Source: Maridesulfovibrio ferrireducens
GTDB lineage: Bacteria; Desulfobacterota; Desulfovibrionia; Desulfovibrionales; Desulfovibrionaceae
DNA: 64,000 nt
Direction: 5' to 3'
Assembly: GCF_900101105.1 (NCBI RefSeq)
Contig: NZ_FNGA01000002.1
Location: 910,797-974,796, forward strand
Position 1 is the first letter of the stretch, and the number at the start of each line of letters is the position of its first letter. Both the position numbers and the translations under genes were made by a program. Below are positions 24,549 through 33,362 of the stretch, piece after piece. The notes below the pieces were generated by a model, which worked only from the letters and a program-made list of their open reading frames with translations, searched no databases and was not told the DNA's origin.

Positions 24549-25538
24549 ATGAAAATTGCTGTTATCGGTGCCGGAGCTTGGGGCACAACTTTAGCAAACA
24601 CCCTTGCCAAAAATAATCACAATGTCAGTCTTTGGGTCAGAGAGCAGGAACTTGTTGATGAAATAAAGAAAACCGGACGCAACACAGTCTTTTTACCGGA
24701 CTTTGAGCTTTCCGAAAAACTTATCTGTGACAGTGACCCTGAAAAAGTCATGAAGGACGCAGACTATTTTATCCTAGTTGTTCCGAGTCAGTTTATGCGC
24801 TCCGCTCTCAGCGATTTAAAACAATTTTTCCCCCAGAATCCAGCTATTATCTGCGCAAGCAAAGGAATAGAACTAAACACCGGCGCACCAATGTCGCAGG
24901 TAATTTTCGAAACACTTGAAGGGCTAAACCCCAGATACGGGCACATTTCCGGCCCTACTTTTGCTTATGAACTTAGCGCTGAAATGCCTACTTCACTGGC
25001 ATTTGGCTGTGAAGACGAAAAATTGGGCAAAGAAGTTCAAGAAATTTTCGCCTGTGATTACGTACGAGTCTACACCAACCCCGATTTCCGAGGAGTTGAA
25101 ATTGGCGGCGCTATAAAAAACATTATGGCTATTGCAGCAGGAATCGCTGACGGTCTTAAATTCGGACATAACGCCCGGGCCGCGCTCATTACCCGAGGAA
25201 TTGCGGAAATGAGTAGACTTGGAGTTGCAATGGGTGCGAACCCCGCAACTTTTATGGGACTTTCAGGACTCGGTGATCTGGTGCTTACCTGCACAGGAGA
25301 TCTCTCCCGAAACAGACAGGTCGGTTTAAAGCTGGGACAAGGTCTTAAGCTTTCTGAAATTCTCAAAATGAGAATGGTAGCTGAAGGAGTTAAAACAACG
25401 GAATCAGTTCATGCCTTAGCTCAAAAGTTAGGTGTGGAAATGCCCATAACCGAACAAGTCTACCAAATCCTATACAAAGACAAAAACCCGGCAACAGCTG
25501 TTCGCGACCTGATGGGACGCGATCTTAAACCAGAATAA
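24549..25538 (+). CDS. gpsA: Glycerol-3-phosphate dehydrogenase [NAD(P)+]
   Basis: A 329-residue enzyme that reduces dihydroxyacetone phosphate to sn-glycerol 3-phosphate for phospholipid synthesis. The ATG at 24549 has AAGGAG upstream and starts MKIAVIGAGAWGTTLANTLA, the nucleotide-binding turn; the eight codons before it are not needed. Further motifs are ISGPTFAYELSAEMPTS, EIGGAIKNIMAIAAGIADGL with the catalytic lysine, and GLSGLGDLVLTCTGDLSRNR. Length and motifs are typical. A small lipoprotein gene follows after 20 bases with its own AAGGAG, probably in the same transcript. Confidence 0.95.
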   Translation: MKIAVIGAGAWGTTLANTLAKNNHNVSLWVREQELVDEIKKTGRNTVFLPDFELSEKLICDSDPEKVMKDADYFILVVPSQFMRSALSDLKQFFPQNPAIICASKGIELNTGAPMSQVIFETLEGLNPRYGHISGPTFAYELSAEMPTSLAFGCEDEKLGKEVQEIFACDYVRVYTNPDFRGVEIGGAIKNIMAIAAGIADGLKFGHNARAALITRGIAEMSRLGVAMGANPATFMGLSGLGDLVLTCTGDLSRNRQVGLKLGQGLKLSEILKMRMVAEGVKTTESVHALAQKLGVEMPITEQVYQILYKDKNPATAVRDLMGRDLKPE

Positions 25539-25558
25539 AAACGGAAAAGGAGTTAGCT

Positions 25559-25837
25559 ATGAAAAGACTTTTAACAGTTATCGCTACACTGCTGATTTTA
25601 GGCGGATGTTCCTCATGGCATAATTCAAATATAGTTGACCCTGCACAGCGGAATAAAATTCTTGCAAAGGATAAAGCTTTCTGTCGGCAACGAGCAGAAC
25701 AGCAAGTTCCCATTGGATCAGAAACAGACGGAGCTCCTCCAGAACCGACTACATATCAAGCTGAATTTTCCGGCAACTATGCTCAGGCAAATACTTTTGA
25801 CAAATGTATGACCGGACGCGGCTGGTATAAAAAATAA
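25559..25837 (+). CDS. Small lipoprotein, unknown function
   Basis: A 92-residue protein with a lipoprotein signal (MKRLLTVIATLLILGGCSS, lipobox LGGC, lipidated Cys at residue 17). The mature part has two more Cys and ends FDKCMTGRGWYKK. A phenylalanine-x-x-Cys-Met ... Gly-Trp ending is common among small outer-membrane-associated lipoproteins of Gram-negative bacteria, whose role is unknown. It probably shares a transcript with gpsA and is closed by a bidirectional terminator. Inner or outer membrane location cannot be decided with certainty; Ser at +2 suggests outer membrane under the E. coli rule. Confidence 0.75.
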   Translation: MKRLLTVIATLLILGGCSSWHNSNIVDPAQRNKILAKDKAFCRQRAEQQVPIGSETDGAPPEPTTYQAEFSGNYAQANTFDKCMTGRGWYKK

Positions 25838-25860
25838 TCAGCTGAAATCAAAAAAGTTAA

Positions 25861-25893
25861 AACCCCTGTCGGAGATTCCGGCAGGGGTTTTTG
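25861..25893. terminator. Bidirectional terminator between lipoprotein gene and cheV
   Basis: Stem AACCCCTGTCGG with CCGGCAGGGGTT (one mismatch region) and a T run on the plus side and an A run on the left, between convergent genes. Confidence 0.88.
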
Positions 25894-25897
25894 TGTT

Positions 25898-26863
25898 TTA
25901 AGCTTCGGCCCGTTTAGCTTTATATTTTTCAATCTGCGTTATGGCCCGCCCTGTAAGCGCCCCGAATTCCGGCTTGGTAACTTGATCGTCTGCTTTAACC
26001 TTCTCACCTTTGTGATAAAGCCCCTTCGTTATCAACGAAGAAAACAAAATCACCGGCAGCTTTGATAGTTCGGCATCTTCCTTGATCTGACGGGTAAGCG
26101 TATAACCGTCCATTTGAGGCATCTCGATATCCGAAACAATCACATCCACCATGTCTGTAATAGACTTTCCGCCTTCTTTTGCTTTATCCCGCATAGCCAG
26201 CAATCCTTCCCATGCTTCAAGCCCGTTGGTGAAAAGCTGTACATCGAAATTAGCCGCTTCAAAATTTTTATTCAGCAGAGCGCGGACAGAAGCGGAATCA
26301 TCAACAATAAGTGCCGACCATTTTTCAGGAGCCAAGGCTCCTCCGCCTTCCAGATTCTCGGCCATGCCCGGATCAAGCTCACCCAAAATTCTTTCAAGAT
26401 CGATCATTAAAACAAAACGATCCTTAATACTGATTGTTCCCGTGATACAATTTGTATCCATATCCGCTATATACTTGTTGGGAGTCTTTAAATCAGTCCA
26501 GCCGATTCTATGAATCTGCGTTACTCCACTAACAAGAAAACCAGTAACCACCGAATTGATCTCAGTTACTATAATCAATTGAAATTCCGATTCCTTACGC
26601 TCAATATCGAGCCAGACGGAAAGGTCAATAACCGGTAAAATCATATCGCGAAGCGACATTGTTCCCAGATAGCTGGGGTGCGGAGCGCCTTCGGCAGAAT
26701 GAAGTCCCTTCGGGGCCTCCACAACTTCCAAAACTTTGGCAACATTGATTCCGAAATAATCTTTATTTTGGACGCCAGCGCCAGCGTCAGCTTCATCAAT
26801 AAAAAATTCAATTATTTCAAATTCATTTGTTCCAGCATCCAACAAGATATCATTCCCGCTCAT
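25898..26863 (-). CDS. cheV: Chemotaxis coupling protein CheV (CheW-receiver)
   Basis: A 321-residue two-domain protein. Residues ~15-165 are CheW-like (YFGINVAKVLEVVEAPKGLH, LGTMSLRDMILPVIDLSVWL), which couples receptors to CheA. Residues ~180-310 are a response-regulator receiver: SALIVDDSASVRALLNKNF with the acidic pair, VDVIVSDIEMPQMDGYTLTR with the phosphorylated Asp, VILFSS and the lysine in DQVTKPE. Phosphorylation is thought to tune receptor-kinase coupling during adaptation. It stands alone, away from other chemotaxis genes. GGGG ribosome site precedes the ATG. Confidence 0.93.
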   Translation of the reverse strand: MSGNDILLDAGTNEFEIIEFFIDEADAGAGVQNKDYFGINVAKVLEVVEAPKGLHSAEGAPHPSYLGTMSLRDMILPVIDLSVWLDIERKESEFQLIIVTEINSVVTGFLVSGVTQIHRIGWTDLKTPNKYIADMDTNCITGTISIKDRFVLMIDLERILGELDPGMAENLEGGGALAPEKWSALIVDDSASVRALLNKNFEAANFDVQLFTNGLEAWEGLLAMRDKAKEGGKSITDMVDVIVSDIEMPQMDGYTLTRQIKEDAELSKLPVILFSSLITKGLYHKGEKVKADDQVTKPEFGALTGRAITQIEKYKAKRAEA

Positions 26864-27002
26864 AAATTACCCCACTCAACTTCGATATTGAGACTCTACC
26901 ATAAAAGTTTAACGCCGGCTTTCGCAATCTGTTTGCCCCATTAACTGTAATGGTATACGAAAGCACTTAGCAATATTTATTATAAAAAAACCAGAGGATA
27001 CT

Positions 27003-27641
27003 ATGCTTAAAGAATCTGCAATTATAAAATTAATTACGGTCATGTTCCTGCTGATGATAACAGGTTGTGCCAGCCACAACACGAAGCCGGCAGTTCCGAT
27101 GACTGTATTTAACCCCAGTTCAGGTTCTTTTAATGTCAAAGTTGTACTATTTCAATTACAAGGCGACGGCAGTCCTCAAAATCTTGAATCCGGCATTGTT
27201 CCCATCGAGCAGAACATTATCACAGCTCTCGAAGGATTAGGTTATCATTATTCCCCGAACGGTGATGTTAACTACCTTATTGAAGCCAGAATCGGGAGTA
27301 TTTCTCCCAAACTGGCTGTAGAGCGAAGATCTGAAAGAGTCGGCTTCGCAGTAGACAACTACGGCGGATGGCCTTTCTTCAACAGTTATCCAGTTTTAAT
27401 CAGTGAGTGGTCTCCTGAAATTCAAAAAATAAAAAGCGGCCCCGACACTTGTTTTATTACCATGCAGGTTCTCATAAAAGAAGATAAAGCACAGCGGGAT
27501 TTCGTCGTTTACCATGGCACACCGAGACCTCTGGAAGTTCCTTTTGCCTTGGGATGTCCTTTCTCAGAATGCGGCAAGGGAGCAAATAAAGGCTTAACTG
27601 ACTATATTTTATCCATTTTTACCCCGGCGACTCGCAATTAA
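27003..27641 (+). CDS. Lipoprotein of unknown function
   Basis: A 212-residue protein with a lipoprotein signal and lipobox (ITVMFLLMITGCAS, Cys at residue 22). The mature protein alternates strands and helices, with Gly/Pro/aromatic-rich NYGGWPFFNSYPVLISEW in the middle and a late Cys pair in ALGCPFSECGKG. It resembles the general pattern of DUF4136-like outer-membrane lipoproteins, which also have an early TALEGLGY-like helix (here TALEGLGYHYSPNGDVNYLI), but I cannot assign it. GAGGATACT precedes the ATG. It is a single gene, 113 bases ahead of the acyl-CoA ligase. Confidence 0.7.
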   Translation: MLKESAIIKLITVMFLLMITGCASHNTKPAVPMTVFNPSSGSFNVKVVLFQLQGDGSPQNLESGIVPIEQNIITALEGLGYHYSPNGDVNYLIEARIGSISPKLAVERRSERVGFAVDNYGGWPFFNSYPVLISEWSPEIQKIKSGPDTCFITMQVLIKEDKAQRDFVVYHGTPRPLEVPFALGCPFSECGKGANKGLTDYILSIFTPATRN

Positions 27642-27754
27642 TATACATACTTGCCAGAACTTAAACTGATCCATATACTCACGCCTCTTTGCAGCTGAAA
27701 CCTGCCCTTGATCCGAGGGTACCAGATAAATATTGAATAATTGGAAGGTGTTGA

Positions 27755-29434
27755 GTGGAACTTAATCGCCCATGGCTTGATCATTACGACCCTGAAGTAC
27801 CAAAGAATCTGGATTTTAATAATTGCCCCCTCTTTGACTATTTGGACAGAACAGCTGAAAAATGGCCTAAACGAAAAGCTATAGAATTTCAAAACTGGTC
27901 TATAACTTATGAAAAGCTGAAAAACGCAGCCGAAGTAATGGCGGCCAACCTCCGCAAAAACGGAATCAAAACGGGTGACAGGGTGGCATTGATGCTCCCC
28001 AACACCCCGCAGATGATTATATCCTATTGGGCCGTCCTTAAAGCAGGTGCAGTCGTCACATTGACCAACCCTCTTTATATGGAAACCGAAATCATACATC
28101 AAATGAATGATTCCGGCGCCCAGATAATTATCACTCTGGATATGCTTTGGCCCAAACTGCAAAAACTGCGCGACAAATTACCTGTCCGTAAATATTACAT
28201 CACAAGAATTTCAGACGCTCTCAAATTCCCGCTCAAGCAGTTATACAATCTGAAAAGCTTAAGAGATAAACATAAGCCTAAAATTCCATACAACGGTTCG
28301 TCCATTCTGAAATGGGAAACATTGCTGGAAGGAAAAGAAACATACTCCGCACCCAATATTCGTCCATTAGAAGACACTGCCCTGCTTCAATATACCGGAG
28401 GAACCACCGGACTGTCTAAAGGGTGTAACGTCACACACGCCAACCTCGGAGCCAACATACAGCAATTCCACGCAATGCTGCATAAGCTTGGACGACAGCA
28501 AGAGGTTGTTCTCGGAATTCTGCCATATTTCCATATATACGGACTTACTGTCTGTCTTAATTTTTCAACATCCTTAGGGGCTACAATGGTTCCTTTCCCG
28601 CGCTATGTGCCGCTGGATGTCCTTAAGGCTATGCACAAATTAAAACCGACTCTTTTCCCCGGAGCACCTTCTTTATACATCTCTCTGCTCCAGCAAAAAG
28701 AATTGGCGAAGTTTGATATAGCTTCAATCAAATATTGCCTTTCCGGCTCGTCGCCTATGCCTGTTGAAGCTATTCAGCAGTTTAACTCCGTATTCGGTTC
28801 AACTATAGTTGAAGGATACGGGCTGACAGAAGCATCCCCCGTGACACACCTCAATCCGCTTGACGGCACAAAAAAAGCCGGTTCAATCGGAGTTCCGCTT
28901 CCCGGCACTGATGCCGCAATCGTTGATATGGAAGTGGGTAGTCTGCATCTACCTCCCGGTAAGATGGGTGAACTTATTGTTCGCGGCCCTCAGGTCATGA
29001 AAGGATATTACAATAAACCCGATGAAACTGCCGGAGCCTTACGCAACGGCTGGCTTTACACCGGGGATATCGCCTACATGGACGAGGAAGGATATTTTTA
29101 TATAGTGGACCGCAAAAAGGACATGATCATATCCAGCGGTTACAATATTTACCCTCGCGAAGTGGATGAAATTTTATATGAGCACCCCAAAATTCAAGAA
29201 GCAGTAACAGTAGGCTTGCCGCACAAAACTCGCGGCGAAGTCATTAAAGTATATATTGTACTGAAAGAAGGGCAATCCATGGATCGTACAGAAGTTATTG
29301 CCTATTGCCGCGAAAAACTGGCCGGGTACAAAGTCCCCAGAAAAGTTGAATTCCGCAAAGAACTACCCAAAACAATGGTAGGAAAAGTATTGAGACGGGC
29401 TTTGCGCGAAGAGGAAGCTCAGAAAAAGAAATAA
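27755..29434 (+). CDS. Long-chain fatty-acid--CoA ligase
   Basis: A 559-residue ANL-family enzyme that activates a fatty acid with ATP to acyl-AMP and then acyl-CoA. It starts with GTG, preceded by GGAAGGTG. Motifs include the P-loop LQYTGGTTGLSKGCNVTH, VEGYGLTEASPVTHLNP, the hinge region LYTGDIAYMDEEGYFYIVDR and RKKDMIISSGYNIYPREVDE, and the C-terminal catalytic lysine in KTMVGKVLRR. Sequence style is FadD-like. There are no beta-oxidation genes beside it; in a sulfate reducer it may serve lipid recycling or exogenous fatty-acid use. Chain-length preference not readable. Confidence 0.9.
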   Translation: MELNRPWLDHYDPEVPKNLDFNNCPLFDYLDRTAEKWPKRKAIEFQNWSITYEKLKNAAEVMAANLRKNGIKTGDRVALMLPNTPQMIISYWAVLKAGAVVTLTNPLYMETEIIHQMNDSGAQIIITLDMLWPKLQKLRDKLPVRKYYITRISDALKFPLKQLYNLKSLRDKHKPKIPYNGSSILKWETLLEGKETYSAPNIRPLEDTALLQYTGGTTGLSKGCNVTHANLGANIQQFHAMLHKLGRQQEVVLGILPYFHIYGLTVCLNFSTSLGATMVPFPRYVPLDVLKAMHKLKPTLFPGAPSLYISLLQQKELAKFDIASIKYCLSGSSPMPVEAIQQFNSVFGSTIVEGYGLTEASPVTHLNPLDGTKKAGSIGVPLPGTDAAIVDMEVGSLHLPPGKMGELIVRGPQVMKGYYNKPDETAGALRNGWLYTGDIAYMDEEGYFYIVDRKKDMIISSGYNIYPREVDEILYEHPKIQEAVTVGLPHKTRGEVIKVYIVLKEGQSMDRTEVIAYCREKLAGYKVPRKVEFRKELPKTMVGKVLRRALREEEAQKKK

Positions 29435-29565
29435 ATAAACTTCACCGCTCATATTTGACAAAGCAACCTCTTACACCCATTGTTAATAAATCAAATAATA
29501 CAACCAATTATGTTTAAAAAGACATAATTTACTGTATTAAACGGATGAAGCAAAGGGAGATAAGC

Positions 29566-30084
29566 ATGTATAAAAATATGATTACTGTGACCATTGCAGC
29601 AGAAACACCCGGCACTGTAACGCTTCTTCAAAAAGGCGTCGGTGTACGTGGAACAGCAGGAATGAGCATACGGGAATTTATTAAAAGTTGTGTTGGTTTT
29701 GCTCCTGATTATATAGAACAGAGAGTTCGAACTGTTTTCCTGAATAATTGCCCTGCGGACGACATTGATTCGGTCAGAGTAAAAGACGGTGATATTTTGT
29801 CACTTTCAGGAGCCTTGCCCGGCGTTGCAGGAATGGCGATGGGACGAGATACTGCTATCAGCGCATTTCGCAGCGAAATCAGTGCTAAAAACACTGAAGA
29901 TGTCGGTGAAGGCGAAATACTCGTAACAGTCAAACTCTTCAACCTGATTGCCAAAGAAGGCGGTCCCGGCCTTCTAAAACAGGGTGTAATCGTAGATGCA
30001 GCTCTCATTCTTCAAACCTTCGGGGAAAAAGCACCTGACGGGATTACTGCTGATTCGGGAAAACTGCTGTTAAAAACAAATTAA
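29566..30084 (+). CDS. Unknown protein with possible beta-grasp (ThiS/MoaD-like) segment
   Basis: A 172-residue protein; the ATG at 29566 is chosen because AAGGGAGATAAGC sits directly ahead. No signal peptide or membrane helix. The stretch VRTVFLNNCPADDIDSVRVK, then DGDILSLSGALPGVAG, has the order of a ThiS/MoaD-like beta-grasp domain (a strand with Asn, an acidic turn, a Lys-Asp-Gly-Asp hairpin, a Gly-Pro-Gly region), but it lacks a terminal Gly-Gly and continues for about 80 residues. I do not recognise the family with confidence. It is a single gene with a terminator after it and a possible AT-rich promoter region before it. Confidence 0.6.
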   Translation: MYKNMITVTIAAETPGTVTLLQKGVGVRGTAGMSIREFIKSCVGFAPDYIEQRVRTVFLNNCPADDIDSVRVKDGDILSLSGALPGVAGMAMGRDTAISAFRSEISAKNTEDVGEGEILVTVKLFNLIAKEGGPGLLKQGVIVDAALILQTFGEKAPDGITADSGKLLLKTN

Positions 30085-30104
30085 GCTCATCAATTCAGCC
30101 ATAA

Positions 30105-30137
30105 AAAAATCCTGCCGAATCACTCCGGCAGGATTTT
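30105..30137. terminator. Bidirectional terminator before dxs end
   Basis: Stem AAATCCTGCCG with CGGCAGGATTT and an eight-base loop, with an A run on the left and T run on the right, between convergent genes. Confidence 0.88.
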
Positions 30138-30159
30138 ATAATTTCTATTCCAGTAAAAA

Positions 30160-32079
30160 CTAATCTTTGTTCAACAATTCAAGCATTGCCTTTTTCATTC
30201 CATTCTTATCTATACCGAGTTCTTCACGAAGTTCTTTTTGTGTTCCGTGCTCAATAAACCGATCAGGAATACCAAGACGTTTTATATGATGCCCGTCAAT
30301 TGCGTTTGAATCAACAAGCAACTCAATTACAGCGGAACTGAATCCACCGGCTTTAGCATTTTCTTCAACAATGACAATCCGTTTAAAACGAGCTGCCAGT
30401 TCTAGAATCTGTTTTTCAGGCAGCGGCTTTAAAAAGCGTGCGTTAAAGACTGCTACGGATTTACCGGATTCATCGTCAAGTTCTTCAACAGCTTCAACGG
30501 CAGGCCATACTCTGGAACCCAAAGTAATCAGTAACCCGTCAAATCCATCACGGAGAAGTTCTCCTTCGCCTATTTCAAGAAGAGAAGGATCTTTTTCCAG
30601 TATAGCGCCGATTCCTACACCACGCGGATAACGAACCGCAGCAGGACCGTCAAAATCAATAGCGGTTGCAACCATACGTGCAAGCTCAGATTCATCTTTA
30701 GGAGCCATACAGATAAGATTAGGAATATGACGCAGGAAAGACATATCGAAAACGCCGTGATGAGTCGCGCCGTCAGCGCCGACCAATCCACCGCGATCAA
30801 GGAAAAAGTTTACATTCAAATTTTGCAGACAAACGTCATGCACTATCTGATCATATGCTCTCTGATAAAATGTAGAATAAATTGCAACAGCAGGCTTGTA
30901 ACCCATAGTTGCAAGTCCGGCGGCAAAAGTCACAGCATGCTGCTCACAAATACCTACGTCGACAAATCTGTCAGGAAAAGTTTCTCTGAAACAATCTGTT
31001 CCGGTTCCTTCAGGCATTGCAGCAGTGATGGCTACAATTTTATCATCTTTAGCTGCAAGCTTACAAAGAGTCTTCCCGAAAACTTCAGTATATGAAGGGA
31101 GTCCGCCTTTAAACTTGGCAGCCATACCTGTTTCAGGCTCGAAACTTCCGACTCCGTGAAAATAAGTTGGATTATCTTCAGCAGGGGCATAACCCTTACC
31201 TTTAGTTGTCAGAACATGAACAAGCACAGGAGTTTCAAGTTTTTTAACCTGTTCGAAAACGTCGATAAGGGCCTCGGTATTATGCCCGTCGATCGGTCCC
31301 AGATAGGTAAAATCAAGTGCTTCGAAAAGCATTCCCGGGGTAAAGAAACTCTTAAAAGAATCTTCGCCGCGCTTGGCATACATAGCAAGATCGTCCCCGA
31401 TCTTAGGAATCTGTTTCAGAAGACCTTCAAAATCTTTTTTGAATCTGGTCAGAACAGGATGAGACAGCTTACGGCTGAGGAACGAAGACAAAGCACCCAC
31501 ATTGGCCGAGATAGACATCTCGTTATCGTTTAAAACGACAACCATTTTACGCTTCATTCCGCCGGCCTGATTAAGACCTTCGAAGGCCTCTCCCGCAGTC
31601 ATAGACCCGTCACCGATGACAGCAACACAATTACGATCTCCGCCATCAAGGTCATTGGCAACAGCCATGCCCAGAACGGCAGAAATAGACGTACTTGAAT
31701 GACCTACACCGAAATGATCATATGGACTTTCCGCCATACGCGGAAAACCGCTGATGCCGTCTTTGTGACGCAACGTATGAAAATTTTCATAACGTCCGGT
31801 CAAAATTTTGTGAGCATAAGCCTGATGACCTACATCCCAGACAATACGGTCAGTATCAAAATCAAAACACTTAAAAAGTGCTATGGTTAATTCAATAACT
31901 CCAAGCGAAGGAGCAAGATGCCCGCCGCCTTTGGAAACGGTATTTATAATACACTGCCGCAATTCATCAGCAAGCTGAAGCTGCTCTTCTTTTCCAAGAG
32001 CCTGAATCTGGACAGGGTTCTTTATACTTTTAAGCAGGGGATAATCCCCGCATTTACATGACTTTTCAGAACTGCTCAT
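30160..32079 (-). CDS. dxs: 1-deoxy-D-xylulose-5-phosphate synthase
   Basis: A 639-residue thiamine-diphosphate enzyme joining pyruvate and glyceraldehyde 3-phosphate, the entry step of the MEP isoprenoid route. The ATG at 32079 (GAGG 11 bases upstream) is preferred to an in-frame TTG at 32115 with no ribosome site. Motifs: GGGHLAPSLGVIELTIAL, VWDVGHQAYAHKILTGR, the TPP-binding GDGSMTAGEAFEGLNQAG to LNDNEMSIS, and DRGGLVGADGATHHGVFD. It follows ispA after about 135 bases on the same strand; with ispG further up, most of the cluster is isoprenoid. Confidence 0.95.
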   Translation of the reverse strand: MSSSEKSCKCGDYPLLKSIKNPVQIQALGKEEQLQLADELRQCIINTVSKGGGHLAPSLGVIELTIALFKCFDFDTDRIVWDVGHQAYAHKILTGRYENFHTLRHKDGISGFPRMAESPYDHFGVGHSSTSISAVLGMAVANDLDGGDRNCVAVIGDGSMTAGEAFEGLNQAGGMKRKMVVVLNDNEMSISANVGALSSFLSRKLSHPVLTRFKKDFEGLLKQIPKIGDDLAMYAKRGEDSFKSFFTPGMLFEALDFTYLGPIDGHNTEALIDVFEQVKKLETPVLVHVLTTKGKGYAPAEDNPTYFHGVGSFEPETGMAAKFKGGLPSYTEVFGKTLCKLAAKDDKIVAITAAMPEGTGTDCFRETFPDRFVDVGICEQHAVTFAAGLATMGYKPAVAIYSTFYQRAYDQIVHDVCLQNLNVNFFLDRGGLVGADGATHHGVFDMSFLRHIPNLICMAPKDESELARMVATAIDFDGPAAVRYPRGVGIGAILEKDPSLLEIGEGELLRDGFDGLLITLGSRVWPAVEAVEELDDESGKSVAVFNARFLKPLPEKQILELAARFKRIVIVEENAKAGGFSSAVIELLVDSNAIDGHHIKRLGIPDRFIEHGTQKELREELGIDKNGMKKAMLELLNKD

Positions 32080-32214
32080 ATTCCCCGAACCTCGCACCGG
32101 GTTATACTTCCCCAAAAAAACGTAGGCAATGTCACACAGGTAGACTCAAGGACTACTTAACAGTGTTAACCACCTAACACAAAAACGCCAGCGTGTTTTC
32201 ATAAAAAACAACGA

Positions 32215-33105
32215 TTAATATACTCTATCAACTATATATTGAGCAAGCTCTGATAACAACTCTGCTTCTGCGCCGGAATACGGAGCAAGCAACTCAACAG
32301 CTTCGTCCACATATTTGCGGGCAAGCTCTTTACTTTCTTCAAGTCCAATCAGACTAGGATAAGTAGACTTACCCTGCTCTTCATCACTTCCCACAGGTTT
32401 TCCGAGAGAAGCTTCATCACCGACAACGTCAAGGACATCATCAACTATCTGAAATGCGACTCCAATCAAACGGCCATACTCTTCCGCACGTCTGACATCT
32501 TCTTCGGTCGCCCCTACCCCTTTAGCCAGAATAGCGCCCGACTTACAAGCGGAAAGAATTAAAGCTCCGGTTTTCATTGCGTGCATAACTTTGAGCTCGT
32601 CAAGAGTTATGCCGTCACGACCGGTATATTCCATATCTACAGTTTGACCGCCGACCATTCCGCAGGCACCCGCAGAATGGGCCATAAGGCTGATAGCTTC
32701 TACTACGACTTCTGCCGGAGCATCAGCTTTTGCCATGAAACCGAATGCTTCTGTCAGCAGTCCGTCTCCGGCAAGAATTGCGGTAGCTTCACCGAATTTT
32801 TTATGATTGGAAGGCTTACCGCGTCTCAAATCATCGTCATCCATTGCGGGAAGATCGTCGTGTATTAATGAATAAGTATGAATCATCTCGAGACTTGCGG
32901 CAAAGGGCATAACCGCTTCTTTCTTAGCTCCGAGCATCTGCGCCCAGACAAGTACCAGCACGGGACGAAGCCGTTTGCCACCGGCAAGAAGGCTGTAATC
33001 CATTGATTCAAGCAAACCATAAGGAATGCCTTGACCCTTAAGACATTCGGAAAGATATTTTTCAACTTCTGCAGCATGTACCGCAAGTTTTTCTTTAACT
33101 GTCAT
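32215..33105 (-). CDS. ispA: Farnesyl/geranylgeranyl diphosphate synthase
   Basis: A 296-residue short-chain prenyl synthase that condenses IPP with DMAPP and GPP to FPP. The first Asp-rich motif is LIHDDLPAMDDDDLRRGKPS, of the bacterial FPP type with two residues between the aspartates, and the second is FQIVDDVLDVVGD. The ATG overlaps the end of xseB by 11 bases, with GAGGAT ahead, so the two are translationally coupled. FPP feeds the long-chain enzyme at 11.2 kb and cell-wall carrier lipid synthesis. The xseB-ispA-dxs order is common in proteobacteria. Confidence 0.93.
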   Translation of the reverse strand: MTVKEKLAVHAAEVEKYLSECLKGQGIPYGLLESMDYSLLAGGKRLRPVLVLVWAQMLGAKKEAVMPFAASLEMIHTYSLIHDDLPAMDDDDLRRGKPSNHKKFGEATAILAGDGLLTEAFGFMAKADAPAEVVVEAISLMAHSAGACGMVGGQTVDMEYTGRDGITLDELKVMHAMKTGALILSACKSGAILAKGVGATEEDVRRAEEYGRLIGVAFQIVDDVLDVVGDEASLGKPVGSDEEQGKSTYPSLIGLEESKELARKYVDEAVELLAPYSGAEAELLSELAQYIVDRVY

Positions 33106-33337
33106 CCGTCATATCCTCATTTTCAACTTTAGCTTCAAAATCTTCAATTAATCCATCGCCAACGATTTTAACTTCATTAGCGGCTTTCTGGAGTTGATCC
33201 GCACAATTTTTCGCAAGAGCCTGTCCTTCTTTAAAAAGAGCAACGCCCTCTTCAAGGGGAAGATCGCCCCGCTCCAGACCTGCAACGATTACTTTCAAAC
33301 GCTCCAGTCTTTCTTCAAAACTTTTATTGTCTTTCAT
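33095..33337 (-). CDS. xseB: Exodeoxyribonuclease VII small subunit
   Basis: An 80-residue helical protein with the family pattern SFEERLERLKVIVAGLERGD and LPLEEGVALFKEGQALAKNC. Several copies bind one XseA chain to form exonuclease VII, which trims single-stranded DNA from both ends to oligonucleotides. Length is typical. Its 3' end overlaps ispA by 11 bases. It is separated from xseA by the M23 peptidase gene, which is uncommon, since the two subunits are usually adjacent or far apart. The ribosome site is weak, so coupling to upstream translation may matter. Confidence 0.9.
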   Translation of the reverse strand: MKDNKSFEERLERLKVIVAGLERGDLPLEEGVALFKEGQALAKNCADQLQKAANEVKIVGDGLIEDFEAKVENEDMTDDS

Positions 33338-33362
33338 ATAATTATCTTAATCTGACATCGGC

